NCBI GenBank assembly: GCA_002697005.1
Contig: NZUD01000088.1
Span: 1 to 8,718 of the forward strand
DNA from: Chloroflexota bacterium
Lineage (GTDB): Bacteria; Chloroflexota; Dehalococcoidia; UBA3495
Direction: 5' to 3'
DNA length: 8,718 nucleotides
Positions within the stretch are counted from its first letter, which is position 1. The number at the start of each line of letters is the position of its first letter. Of this stretch, positions 1 through 6,833 are shown in pieces. The notes under the pieces are model-generated. The model saw nothing but the letters and a program-made list of their open reading frames with translations, searched no databases and was not told the origin of the DNA. A program made the translations under genes and the position numbers.

Positions 1-473
1 CGGTTGTATAAAGCCGCCTGAAGCATCTGGGATTCCCGCAACCTCTTGGCCGACTTGATTTCAACCACGCGATAGCTGAAATCACCAAAGACAGAAGGTA
101 CGCCGTCTACCCGCTCTAATATGTCAGGCCGACCAGTCAGGCCGTGAGACCAGCAGACCAGAGGCATGTCTTTGATGAACTGGCCTCCCTCAGACATCAT
201 CTCCAATGACTGGCAGAAACCCTCTTCCTCGGTCGTAAAGGCCTTTTGGATTCCGCCAGGGTACATACGCTCATTGACCCGATCCTGGTGGGCGTTACCA
301 ATGTCAAAGATGTGTTGCATCCGGTCGTTCATAGGGTCTTTTGCTTCGACCGGAGCGTGGAGATTACACCATAAGGTGATGGGCGATTCGAGATAGCGTT
401 CCACCCAACCAGCCCGGATAGATCCGTCTTTGGCCCCGTTAGTCAATTGGTTATAGATGTCTTCGACGTTCAT
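1..473 (-). CDS. RecB-like PD-(D/E)XK nuclease, TM0106-like, N-terminal part (C-terminus beyond window)
   Basis: Reading the minus strand from the ATG at 473 gives 157 open codons that run off the left edge, so the C-terminus is missing. The visible part carries the PD-(D/E)XK core of RecB/Cas4-type nucleases: a histidine in GNAH (H62), GRPDIL with D117, VVEIKSAK with E138-x-K140, and a QxxxY motif at Q152/Y156. Ahead of it, a segment reading SPITLWCNLHAPVEAKDP resembles the entry region of the TM0106 family of RecB-like putative nucleases. Members of that family often have a helicase or HhH/RNase H-like C-terminal part, which cannot be checked here. The role is unknown; DNA processing is inferred. 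The gene lies downstream of leuS on the same strand with a gap of about 70 bases, so co-transcription is possible. An in-frame ATG at 485 would add four residues (MGAG). Neither start has a strong ribosome-binding site. Confidence 0.8.
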   Translation of the reverse strand, partial: MNVEDIYNQLTNGAKDGSIRAGWVERYLESPITLWCNLHAPVEAKDPMNDRMQHIFDIGNAHQDRVNERMYPGGIQKAFTTEEEGFCQSLEMMSEGGQFIKDMPLVCWSHGLTGRPDILERVDGVPSVFGDFSYRVVEIKSAKRLRESQMLQAALYN

Positions 474-541
474 ACCCGCACCCATGGAGATTCATCGAGT
501 GTTTACCAAAGTTGGTTGGATACGAGTGGCAAGCCACCCAT

Positions 542-3019
542 CTAGCTGACTACGACATTGACCAGGCGGCCAGGAACATAGACCATTTTGGCCACCGACT
601 TGCCTTCAACATGATTCTGAACCCGTGGGCTGGCTAGGGCGAGCGCTTGAGCTTCGGCCTCTTCTATTCCCACTGAAACTTCAATTTTGTCGCGAACCTT
701 GCCGTTGACCTGAACAATCAAAGTTATGACATCTTCCGCTGCCAAGTCATCGTCCCAGGAGGGGAAATCCTGTTGGTGGATACTATAAGGATGTCCGTTC
801 ATCTCCCACAGCTCTTCAGTCATGTGTGGGGCCATCGGCGCAAGCAGAAGCAGCAGGTTCTCGGTGCAGTTCCGCCAGCTCTTGGCATCGACGCTAGCAT
901 CAGACCAAACCTTGTTCAAATGGTTGGTCAACTCCATCAATGAAGCTATGGCAGTGTTGAACTTGAATTTTTCCAAGTCATTGTGGCACTTTCGGATGGT
1001 CTGGTGCAGCAATCGGTTAGTGTCACGAACGGATTCAGCATTAACGGAAGGGCCGCCAAGTTGGCTGGCATCGCGAACCGCTATATCCCAAACCCGGTTC
1101 AGCCAGCGAGCGGTTCCATTGATGCCCACATCGCTCCAGGGGCCACCTTGATCCCAAGGGCCAATAAACATCAGGAAACAACGCACAGCGTCAGCCCCAA
1201 GCGCATCGACAACCTCATCGGGGTTGACCACGTTTCCGCGACTCTTGCTCATCTTCTCGTGGTCTGAGCCCAAAATCACACCCTGGTTGAACAGCCTTAG
1301 GAATGGCTCGTCATAGTCCACCAATCCCATATCGTGCATACCCTTGGTGAAGAACCGAGAGTAAAGCAGATGCATTACCGCGTGCTCGGCTCCGCCGGTG
1401 TACTGGTCGACGGTCATCCAGCGGTCTAGTAGTTTGGAGTCGGCCGGGTCATCCATGTTATGAGGATCGAGGTAACGCATCATATACCAAGACGAATCCA
1501 TAAACGTGTCCATGGTATCAGTCTCGCGTTTGGCGTTGACGCCGCACTGGGGGCAATCGGTGTTGAGGAACTCCTGGTTAGACGCCAAAGGCGACTCACC
1601 CGTAGGCGTGAAATCCGCGTCTTGGGGCAGTAGCACCGGCAAGTCTTTCTCTGGAACCGGTACCACCCCACAGACGTCGCAATAGACCATGGGTATCGGA
1701 GTGCCCCAATAGCGCTGTCTGGATATCAACCAGTCCCGCATGCGGTACGAGACCGTTTTAATACCCCAGCCATTCTTTTCTAGGTCTGCGGCGATGGCTA
1801 TTTTGCCTTCGCTGTTAGTCATACCATCGTAGGCACCAGAGTTGGTCATAAAGCCTTCGTCGAGATAAGCCTCTGAGGGTTCTTTTCCGTCCCACTCTAT
1901 GGGAGCTATGACTGTTTTGATGGGAAGTTTGTACTTTTGAGCGAACATGAAATCGCGGGAGTCATGGGCAGGTACGCCCATAACGGCGCCGGTGCCATAA
2001 GTGGTAAGCACGTAATCGCCGATATATACCGGTACGCGTTGTCCATTCAGACGGTTGACGGCATAACTCCCTGTGAAAACTCCCGTCTTTTCTTTTTCCA
2101 CAGACAGCCGGTCGATCTCCGAGGTTTGCCGGGCTTTGGTGATGTACTCGTCGACAGCCTGTTGATTCTGGGCCGAGGTCAGGCCAGGAACCAAAGGGTG
2201 CTCCGGGGCCAACACGATGAACGTCACACCGAAGATAGTGTCTACACGAGTAGTGAAGGTGCGGATCTCTTTTTCTTCCAGTCCCGCTTCAGATATATCA
2301 AAGCCTATCTCTACTCCCTCGCTGCGGCCAATCCAATTCTGTTGCATCGTCAAGATCTTTTCTGGCCATTCTTCTAGGCCGTCGAAGTCCAGCAGGCGGT
2401 CGGCATATTCAGTAATCTTGAAGAACCATTGTTCTAGGTCTCGGCGGGTAATCTCAGAGCCGCAACGTTCGCAGGCGCCATTTAATACTTGCTCGTTGGC
2501 CAGCACCGTCTGACAAGACGGACACCAAACTACAGGTGCTTTGGCCCGATGAGCCAGCCCGTTCTCAAAAAATTTTAGGAAGAACCATTGGTTCCATCGG
2601 TAATACTCGGGCTGGCAGGTTATAACCTCCCGGTCCCAATCATAGATGGCCCCCAGCGATCGTAGTTGGCGGCGCATATTCTCAATATTACTTATGGTCC
2701 ATTCGTAGGGATGGATCCCACGGCTGATAGCCGCGTTCTCAGCTGGCAACCCAAAAGCGTCGAAGCCGATGGGGTGGAGTACGTTGTAACCCTGCATCCG
2801 CCGGAACCGGGCATGTGCGTCGGCTGGAGCCATTGCGTACCAGTGGCCTATATGGAGATCTCCCGAAGGGTACGGATACATAGTCATCTCATACCATTTG
2901 GGTCTGGAATCATCGTCCGAAACCTTATGCAAGCCATCCCGCTCCCAACGTGCCTGCCATTTGCGGTCCATCGCGGCGGGATCGAAAGCCAGTTCGACCT
3001 GCCGAGGGCTACTGCTCAT
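542..3019 (-). CDS. leuS: leucyl-tRNA synthetase (LeuRS)
   Basis: This cytosolic enzyme attaches leucine to tRNA-Leu using ATP. The 825-residue product is a normal length for bacterial LeuRS. It has the class I signature HIGH at 56-59 and KMSKS at 589-593. A zinc-ribbon insertion has C166, C169, C183 and C186. The CP1 editing domain follows, with a threonine-rich motif TTRVDT at 256-261 and the GTGAVMGVPAHD stretch ending at D353. A second four-cysteine cluster is at C447, C450, C489 and C492. The anticodon-binding domain and a small C-terminal domain containing VNGKVRDK complete the protein. The start is well supported: GAGGAG (3027-3032) lies 7 bases upstream of the ATG. The editing motif has valine where proline (TTRPDT) is usual. 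No T-box sequence is visible in the upstream region. The stop is TAG at 542-544. Confidence 0.98.
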   Translation of the reverse strand: MSSSPRQVELAFDPAAMDRKWQARWERDGLHKVSDDDSRPKWYEMTMYPYPSGDLHIGHWYAMAPADAHARFRRMQGYNVLHPIGFDAFGLPAENAAISRGIHPYEWTISNIENMRRQLRSLGAIYDWDREVITCQPEYYRWNQWFFLKFFENGLAHRAKAPVVWCPSCQTVLANEQVLNGACERCGSEITRRDLEQWFFKITEYADRLLDFDGLEEWPEKILTMQQNWIGRSEGVEIGFDISEAGLEEKEIRTFTTRVDTIFGVTFIVLAPEHPLVPGLTSAQNQQAVDEYITKARQTSEIDRLSVEKEKTGVFTGSYAVNRLNGQRVPVYIGDYVLTTYGTGAVMGVPAHDSRDFMFAQKYKLPIKTVIAPIEWDGKEPSEAYLDEGFMTNSGAYDGMTNSEGKIAIAADLEKNGWGIKTVSYRMRDWLISRQRYWGTPIPMVYCDVCGVVPVPEKDLPVLLPQDADFTPTGESPLASNQEFLNTDCPQCGVNAKRETDTMDTFMDSSWYMMRYLDPHNMDDPADSKLLDRWMTVDQYTGGAEHAVMHLLYSRFFTKGMHDMGLVDYDEPFLRLFNQGVILGSDHEKMSKSRGNVVNPDEVVDALGADAVRCFLMFIGPWDQGGPWSDVGINGTARWLNRVWDIAVRDASQLGGPSVNAESVRDTNRLLHQTIRKCHNDLEKFKFNTAIASLMELTNHLNKVWSDASVDAKSWRNCTENLLLLLAPMAPHMTEELWEMNGHPYSIHQQDFPSWDDDLAAEDVITLIVQVNGKVRDKIEVSVGIEEAEAQALALASPRVQNHVEGKSVAKMVYVPGRLVNVVVS

Positions 3020-3026
3020 TTACCGT

Positions 3027-3032
3027 CTCCTC
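3027..3032 (-). promoter_or_regulatory. Shine-Dalgarno site of leuS
   Basis: The minus strand reads GAGGAG, 7 bases before the ATG at 3019. This fixes the leuS start. It is one of only two strong ribosome-binding sites in the window; most other genes here lack a clear one. Confidence 0.8.
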
Positions 3033-3087
3033 AACTGTCAGAGCGCCTGCGAATACCGATAATGCGTCGACGTCCCTCGTGACAATC

Positions 3088-3115
3088 ATATTAGCATACA
3101 AGCTGTTCCAGTCAC
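3088..3115 (-). promoter_or_regulatory. candidate promoter of leuS
   Basis: On the minus strand GTGACT (3115-3110) is followed after 16 bases by TAATAT (3093-3088), preceded by TGC, which gives an extended -10 element (TGnTAnnnT). Each hexamer matches the sigma70 consensus at four of six positions. Transcription would begin near 3081 and give a leader of about 60 bases before leuS. This is pattern matching only; an overlapping TATGAT could serve as an alternative -10. Confidence 0.35.
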
Positions 3116-3170
3116 GAAAACCAGGATACACCGCCTGGACGAATTCGCCGCAACAGGCCCATCTGCTTCA

Positions 3171-3199
3171 TTGACACAAGAAAACACGAATCCTAAAAT
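3171..3199 (+). promoter_or_regulatory. near-consensus sigma70 promoter for the trkH-ktrA unit
   Basis: A perfect -35 TTGACA (3171-3176) is separated by exactly 17 bases from the -10 TAAAAT (3194-3199, five of six matches). It points to trkH and is the strongest promoter-like sequence in the window. The predicted start point near 3206 implies a leader of about 210 bases before the trkH start. Part of that leader (3246-3259) can fold as a short hairpin, ACGGTT/AACCGT. Confidence 0.7.
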
Positions 3200-3416
3200 T
3201 TTAACCACTGTATTAGATACTTCATTAAAGAGACGGACAGGAAACACGGTTTCAACCGTAACTCGTCCCCATTAGAAATCCTTCCCTCGCGTCTTCCCAA
3301 GCTGCTCCTGATAGATGTCCGGAGATTCCCAATTTTTCAGATGACGATAGTCTTTCTATATCCGCGGTTCATGTTTGCCGTACGCCAATCGGCAATCGTT
3401 CCCGTTGATAGTGACC
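3200..3416 (+). promoter_or_regulatory. long untranslated leader of trkH
   Basis: The stretch between the promoter at 3171-3199 and the trkH start holds no convincing gene. It contains a perfect 6-bp inverted repeat ACGGTT/AACCGT (3246-3251 and 3254-3259), flanked more distantly by GGAC (3235-3238) and GTCC (3265-3268), which could close an outer helix. I do not recognise a known riboswitch, including the c-di-AMP (ydaO) class that often precedes potassium transporter genes. A regulatory role is inferred only from the length and the downstream gene. Confidence 0.35.
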
Positions 3417-4874
3417 ATGGCTTCTAGACGCGGATCCAGACCCATGGACAACATCGTCCGGCTCCGGCGGAGACGGGAGTTATCTCCTACGGTCGCGGAA
3501 ATAGAGCCGCCTAAGGAAAACAAGCCTTTACTGGGAACAACCTCCATTCTTCTCATAGGATTCGCCCTGCTGATACTGGTGGGCGGCAGCCTATTGACAC
3601 TGCCCGTCGCCAATAACGGCTCTGGTTCGACCCCGATGGAAACCGCCTTTTTCACATCGGTCTCCGCAGTTACTGTGACCGGCCATACAGTGGTCAATTC
3701 GAGCACCTATTGGTCGACGTTCGGCCACACGGTTATCTTCGTGTTGATACTGGTGGGCGGTCTGGGGTTCATGGTTGTAAGCACTTTCATATTGCTCCTG
3801 ATTGGCCAGCGGTCGACCCTGCAAGAACGGATGTTAACCCGTGGATTGATGAGGGATACCGTGGGCGTGGACCATATGGGAGGCTTACGCCATCTGAGCC
3901 GTGCGGTAATCCTAGCTGTCTTCCTACTCTATCTGGCGGGTGCGGCGGCATTGTTCATCCAAATTCACGGTACTGTAGAAGGCATGAGCACGCTGAGGGA
4001 GCTCTGGCACTCGCTTTTCCTTTCAGTATCGTCTTTCAACAACGCCGGTTTCCAGATATTCCCTGAGGCGGACGGCGGCAGCGTTGCGCGCTTCATTTCA
4101 AGCCCTGGATTGCTGCTGATCATGACCTTCCTGATGATCCTTGGCGGGCTGGGCTGGGTGCTAGTGGTGGACGTCTTCCGCAAGCGCAGAATCTCTCGGT
4201 TTTCGCTGGAAACCAAATTAGTCCTCGTGACAAGCATCCTACTGTGGGTACTGGGTGGCGGGGTGCTGTATCTGTCGGAATTCGCCAATTCAGAGACCAT
4301 GGGAGACTTGAGCTGGTTCGACAAGATTATTGGCGCTATCTTCAGTTCTGTTAGCGGCCGAACCGCCGGGTTTTCTATAATCGACTTCAGTCAGGTTGAA
4401 GAAGTAACCAAAACGACGTTCTCAGGTCTGATGTTCATTGGCGGCGCGGCCGGTTCCGTGGCCGGCGGTATCAAAGTCGGCACTTTCGCGGTGTTGATGG
4501 CAGCAGTTATCTCATCTCTGCGGGGCCGCCCTCACGCCGAGGCCTTTGGGCGGGAAATTCACCAATCTCAGCTACAAAGGGCCCTAACTGTTGCCGTCCT
4601 CGGCTTGGGGTTCGTAGTGCTCTCTGCCACAATCTTGACGGCTCTTGAGCCGGAACTGGAGTTCTTGGACGTTATCTTCGATACCGTATCCGCGTTCGGA
4701 ACCACCGGCGCTTCCACTGGCATCATTCCAGATACCGGTTTAGTCTCGAAGATACTCTTCATGATATTGATGTACGTTGGACGCCTAGGGCCGGTCGCCT
4801 TGGCTCTCGCTTTGGCCCCGGAGAACGATACGGAGGTGTACCGCTTCGCCCAAGAAAGCGTTAAGATAGGCTGA
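3417..4874 (+). CDS. TrkH/KtrB-family potassium uptake pore subunit
   Basis: This is the integral membrane subunit of a Trk/Ktr potassium uptake system, forming the K+ pathway and gated by a cytoplasmic RCK partner. From the ATG at 3417 it is 485 residues. A basic cytoplasmic N-terminus (RLRRRR) is followed by many hydrophobic segments arranged as four membrane-pore-membrane repeats. The filter-like loops are TVTGHT (G89), FNNAGF (G211), GRTAGF (G318) and FGTTGAST (G431), each with the glycine expected of the family. A GGIKVGTF stretch follows the third loop, matching the family's GGIKTTTF-type segment. The frame is open from a TTG at 3375, and a GTG (3411) and another ATG (3444) are also possible. 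None has a good ribosome-binding site, so the start is uncertain. The adjacent RCK gene 24 bases downstream supports a KtrB-KtrA pair. Histidine at 90 in the first filter loop is unusual, as a hydrophobic residue is common there. Confidence 0.93.
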   Translation: MASRRGSRPMDNIVRLRRRRELSPTVAEIEPPKENKPLLGTTSILLIGFALLILVGGSLLTLPVANNGSGSTPMETAFFTSVSAVTVTGHTVVNSSTYWSTFGHTVIFVLILVGGLGFMVVSTFILLLIGQRSTLQERMLTRGLMRDTVGVDHMGGLRHLSRAVILAVFLLYLAGAAALFIQIHGTVEGMSTLRELWHSLFLSVSSFNNAGFQIFPEADGGSVARFISSPGLLLIMTFLMILGGLGWVLVVDVFRKRRISRFSLETKLVLVTSILLWVLGGGVLYLSEFANSETMGDLSWFDKIIGAIFSSVSGRTAGFSIIDFSQVEEVTKTTFSGLMFIGGAAGSVAGGIKVGTFAVLMAAVISSLRGRPHAEAFGREIHQSQLQRALTVAVLGLGFVVLSATILTALEPELEFLDVIFDTVSAFGTTGASTGIIPDTGLVSKILFMILMYVGRLGPVALALALAPENDTEVYRFAQESVKIG

Positions 4875-4898
4875 CGTACTCGATATGGATTTGATGCT

Positions 4899-5615
4899 GT
4901 GAAAAAACAAGTCTGCGTAATCGGTCTCGGCCGGTTCGGAGCCACACTGTCTCAGGAGCTCTTCCAGAGCGGCCATGACGTCCTGGCCATTGACGTCGAT
5001 GAAGCTAGGATTCAGGATCAACTGGATCGAGCGACCTACGCCGTACGCGCCGACGCCACCAACGAGTCTATGCTCAAAGAGTTGGACGTAGCCGAATATG
5101 ATGTGTGCGTTGTGTCCTTAGGGAGCGAGAACATACAGGCCAGCATACTGGTCTCCGTACTGCTCAAAAGCATGGGCGTACCGTTTATCATCGCCCGTGC
5201 CGCCAACGAACTTCATGGCTCGACGCTAGAGAGAATCGGTGTGGACAGAGTGGTCTATCCGGAATCAGAAAGCGCCCGCCGCACCGCTCATGTAGGGTTC
5301 GAAACCGGAGTCATAGATTACATGCCCATTGTCCCTGATTTCGGCATCAGCAAGCTTCGCCCGCCAGAAGGGATGCTTGGCCATACGCTTGAAGAGGCAG
5401 GACTGGCGGGAACAGCCGACCGCCACGGCATATCCGTGCTGGCCATTCGCAGAGGACGGACATCCTTCCTGCACCCAGCCAAAGACGAAGAAATCAAGGC
5501 CGGTGACGTATTGATTGTGGCCGCCACCAACGAACATTTGGGCAAGATTTCGGAGATAGCCAGGCACCTGGAGCCATCAGCTTCAGGACCGCACAACCAT
5601 CACAATGGCGCCTGA
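4899..5615 (+). CDS. KtrA/TrkA-family RCK regulator of potassium uptake
   Basis: This is a peripheral cytoplasmic subunit that binds nucleotide and gates the TrkH/KtrB pore encoded just upstream. The 238-residue protein has an N-terminal Rossmann RCK_N domain (about 1-125) with an intact GLGRFG loop (G9, G11, G14) and the acidic residue D32 at the end of the second strand, as expected for a dinucleotide- or ATP-binding site. An RCK_C (TrkA_C) domain follows at about 148-222. The tail is histidine-rich and polar (GPHNHHNGA). The start is GTG, 24 bases after the trkH stop; a five-codon ATG frame (4885-4902) ends across it, which might aid translational coupling. No ribosome-binding site is obvious. 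Length and architecture match KtrA rather than the double-domain TrkA of enterobacteria. Confidence 0.92.
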   Translation: MKKQVCVIGLGRFGATLSQELFQSGHDVLAIDVDEARIQDQLDRATYAVRADATNESMLKELDVAEYDVCVVSLGSENIQASILVSVLLKSMGVPFIIARAANELHGSTLERIGVDRVVYPESESARRTAHVGFETGVIDYMPIVPDFGISKLRPPEGMLGHTLEEAGLAGTADRHGISVLAIRRGRTSFLHPAKDEEIKAGDVLIVAATNEHLGKISEIARHLEPSASGPHNHHNGA

Positions 5616-5830
5616 TAACCTCGACCCGCGTAAATTCTCCTTCAAAATATCATGTAACAACGCTCGCCAACGACTTAATCCTGCTAACCCTTATGCCGAC
5701 GCTGAGATTCATGGAATACTTCAGATTGCGATTTGTCTGGAACAATAACATTCAGCCGATATCTCACGGCCCAAGAACAGGTAATTTCTCTGCCCGTTCC
5801 TACCGCCAGCCTAGATCCACACAAAGCTTG
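5616..5830 (+). other. intergenic region after ktrA, no gene seen
   Basis: No convincing coding frame lies on either strand between the ktrA stop and the promoter upstream of the stress-protein gene. A 60-codon minus-strand frame (5684-5866) overlaps the promoter and has no recognisable protein features. Weak hairpins can be drawn: ATTC/GAAT around ATG near 5708-5718, and GAACAGG with CCCGTTC near 5774-5800 with one mismatch. No T run follows either, so I call no terminator. Confidence 0.4.
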
Positions 5831-5859
5831 TTGTATTGGATAGACACTGCTCGTATAAT
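5831..5859 (+). promoter_or_regulatory. promoter upstream of the universal stress protein gene
   Basis: A perfect -10 TATAAT (5854-5859) lies 17 bases after TTGTAT (5831-5836), a weak -35 matching three of six positions. The predicted start point is near 5866. It would drive the stress protein, the two following RCK genes and probably pheA, separating them from the upstream trkH-ktrA unit. Confidence 0.6.
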
Positions 5860-5883
5860 CTGCCATTGATTATTTGCCACGGT

Positions 5884-5901
5884 AAGGAGTAACTTTTCGT
5901 G
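5884..5901 (+). promoter_or_regulatory. perfect Shine-Dalgarno plus GTG, out of frame with the downstream gene
   Basis: AAGGAG (5884-5889) sits 9 bases before a GTG at 5899, just downstream of the TATAAT promoter. The GTG opens a 55-codon frame ending at TGA 6064-6066, but that frame overlaps the stress-protein gene (start 5939) and is one base out of register with it. Within the stress-protein frame there is no ATG, GTG or TTG before 5939. Either this is a leader peptide coupled to the next gene, or a single-base change separates the site from its original gene. Confidence 0.5.
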
Positions 5902-5938
5902 GCTGAGTTTACGTCACCAATCAGGACGGTGCCCAGAT

Positions 5939-6394
5939 ATGCGATTGGATGCGCAACGAATATTGGTGCCTGTCAACGGCAAACCATACAGCGAACGCAC
6001 GTTCCGGTGGGCCTGCCAGATGGCCCGAGAAGCAAAGACCGAACTCCATGCGGTATATGTGATTGAAGTCCCTCTGGAGTTGTCTTTAGAGTCCGAGATT
6101 TCCGAAGATATCAACAAAGGTGAAGAGATACTAACGCGTATCGAAGCAATCGCTTCCGAAGAGAAATACAAAGGTCTTCAAGCCCGATTCTTGCGCGCCA
6201 GGCAGGCTGGCCCGGCCGTGGTAGTAGAATCGGAAGACAGGTTCATGGACTTGTTGATCGTCGGAGCCCCATATAACCGCCGGTTCGGCGAATGCAAGCT
6301 GGGGTCTACGGCTTCATACATTTTCCATAACGCTTCCTGCCAAGTAATCTTCTGTCGGGAACAGGCCCCGTCCCCTATCCTCCTTAGAGACTAG
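5939..6394 (+). CDS. universal stress protein, UspA family
   Basis: A cytoplasmic nucleotide-binding Usp domain fills the whole 151-residue protein. The N-terminal strand RILVPVNG (7-14) corresponds to the usual ILVPVDGS, with asparagine in place of the adenine-contacting aspartate. The C-terminal ATP motif G-x2-G-x9-G-S/T is seen as G109, Y112, G122 and S123, so its second glycine is replaced by tyrosine. ATP binding may therefore be altered, but the remaining motif is present. Usp domains are often associated with potassium transport and stress regulation, and here the gene lies between two groups of potassium-regulator genes, which suggests a role in controlling uptake (inference). Ribosome-binding sequence before the ATG is weak (AGGA, 12 bases away); the strong site at 5884-5889 belongs to another frame. 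Confidence 0.87.
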   Translation: MRLDAQRILVPVNGKPYSERTFRWACQMAREAKTELHAVYVIEVPLELSLESEISEDINKGEEILTRIEAIASEEKYKGLQARFLRARQAGPAVVVESEDRFMDLLIVGAPYNRRFGECKLGSTASYIFHNASCQVIFCREQAPSPILLRD

Positions 6395-6409
6395 CGCTAG
6401 AAACGAGCT

Positions 6410-6823
6410 ATGAGAGTCTTGATATTCGGTTGTAACCGGCTCAGCGCCAGTTTGGTGGCAGACCTTGCTGGAGATGACAATCAGGTCACCGTGCTGGGTG
6501 GTGAGAGAGATTGTTTGGAAAACGTGGCCACTCATCCCGGTGTTCGAGTGGTTCTCACAGCCGAACCCATGATGCAGGACTATCTACATGAGGGCGGCAT
6601 AGATCATTCCGACGTTTTCCTTGCTATGTCCGATGATGACCACCAAAACATACTGGTCTCCCAGATAGCCAAGCATATCTACAACGTCCCCAAGGTCGTC
6701 TGTCATCTGGGCAGTCCGCAGCTGCAAGTCCTGTATGCAGCCCTGGGTTTGGACGTGGTAGGCTATTCGTTCGGCCTGCTGCAAGATGTCCGTCAGGCGA
6801 TCCAAGAATCAGCGCAAACATAG
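6410..6823 (+). CDS. RCK_N-only TrkA-like protein with degenerate nucleotide motif
   Basis: The 137-residue protein is a single TrkA_N (RCK_N) domain without an RCK_C domain. It aligns by eye with the N-terminal half of the next gene, most clearly at SQIAKHIYNVPKVV against TQMTKHIFQVPRTM, so the two look like tandem paralogues. The glycine loop that should read GxGxxG is GCNRLS (7-12), with two of three glycines lost. The acidic residue expected after the second strand is replaced by glycine (position 30). This suggests loss of dinucleotide binding and a structural or partner role, possibly as a heteromer with the neighbouring RCK protein; both points are inference. The gene starts 15 bases after the stress-protein stop and ends 10 bases before the next gene, with no strong ribosome-binding site. 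Gene length and open frame argue against simple pseudogene status. Confidence 0.83.
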   Translation: MRVLIFGCNRLSASLVADLAGDDNQVTVLGGERDCLENVATHPGVRVVLTAEPMMQDYLHEGGIDHSDVFLAMSDDDHQNILVSQIAKHIYNVPKVVCHLGSPQLQVLYAALGLDVVGYSFGLLQDVRQAIQESAQT

Positions 6824-6833
6824 TTTTCCCCTT

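Noticed and set aside
1937..2377. Long plus-strand frames inside leuS
   Set aside because: They are shadows of the well-supported leuS frame on the other strand, with no domain features of their own.
3020..3170. T-box leader in front of leuS
   Set aside because: No AGGGTGGNACCGCG-like sequence is present on the minus strand, and the apparent leader is only about 60 bases.
3341..3430. A 29-codon plus-strand frame in the trkH leader overlapping the trkH start
   Set aside because: The nearest purine-rich sequence (GGAG at 3321) is 16 bases away and the peptide shows no family features.
4885..4902. Five-codon frame ATG...TGA that overlaps the GTG start of ktrA
   Set aside because: It has no ribosome-binding site and is too short to separate from chance; mentioned only as possible coupling within the ktrA entry.
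5684..5866. 60-codon minus-strand frame between ktrA and the stress protein gene
   Set aside because: It overlaps a good plus-strand promoter, lacks a ribosome-binding site and has no recognisable protein pattern.
6786..6833. Upstream ATG extension of the RCK_N-RCK_C gene
   Set aside because: It would overlap the preceding gene by 38 bases and add a basic stretch absent from the family, which starts at the MYVVIVG strand.
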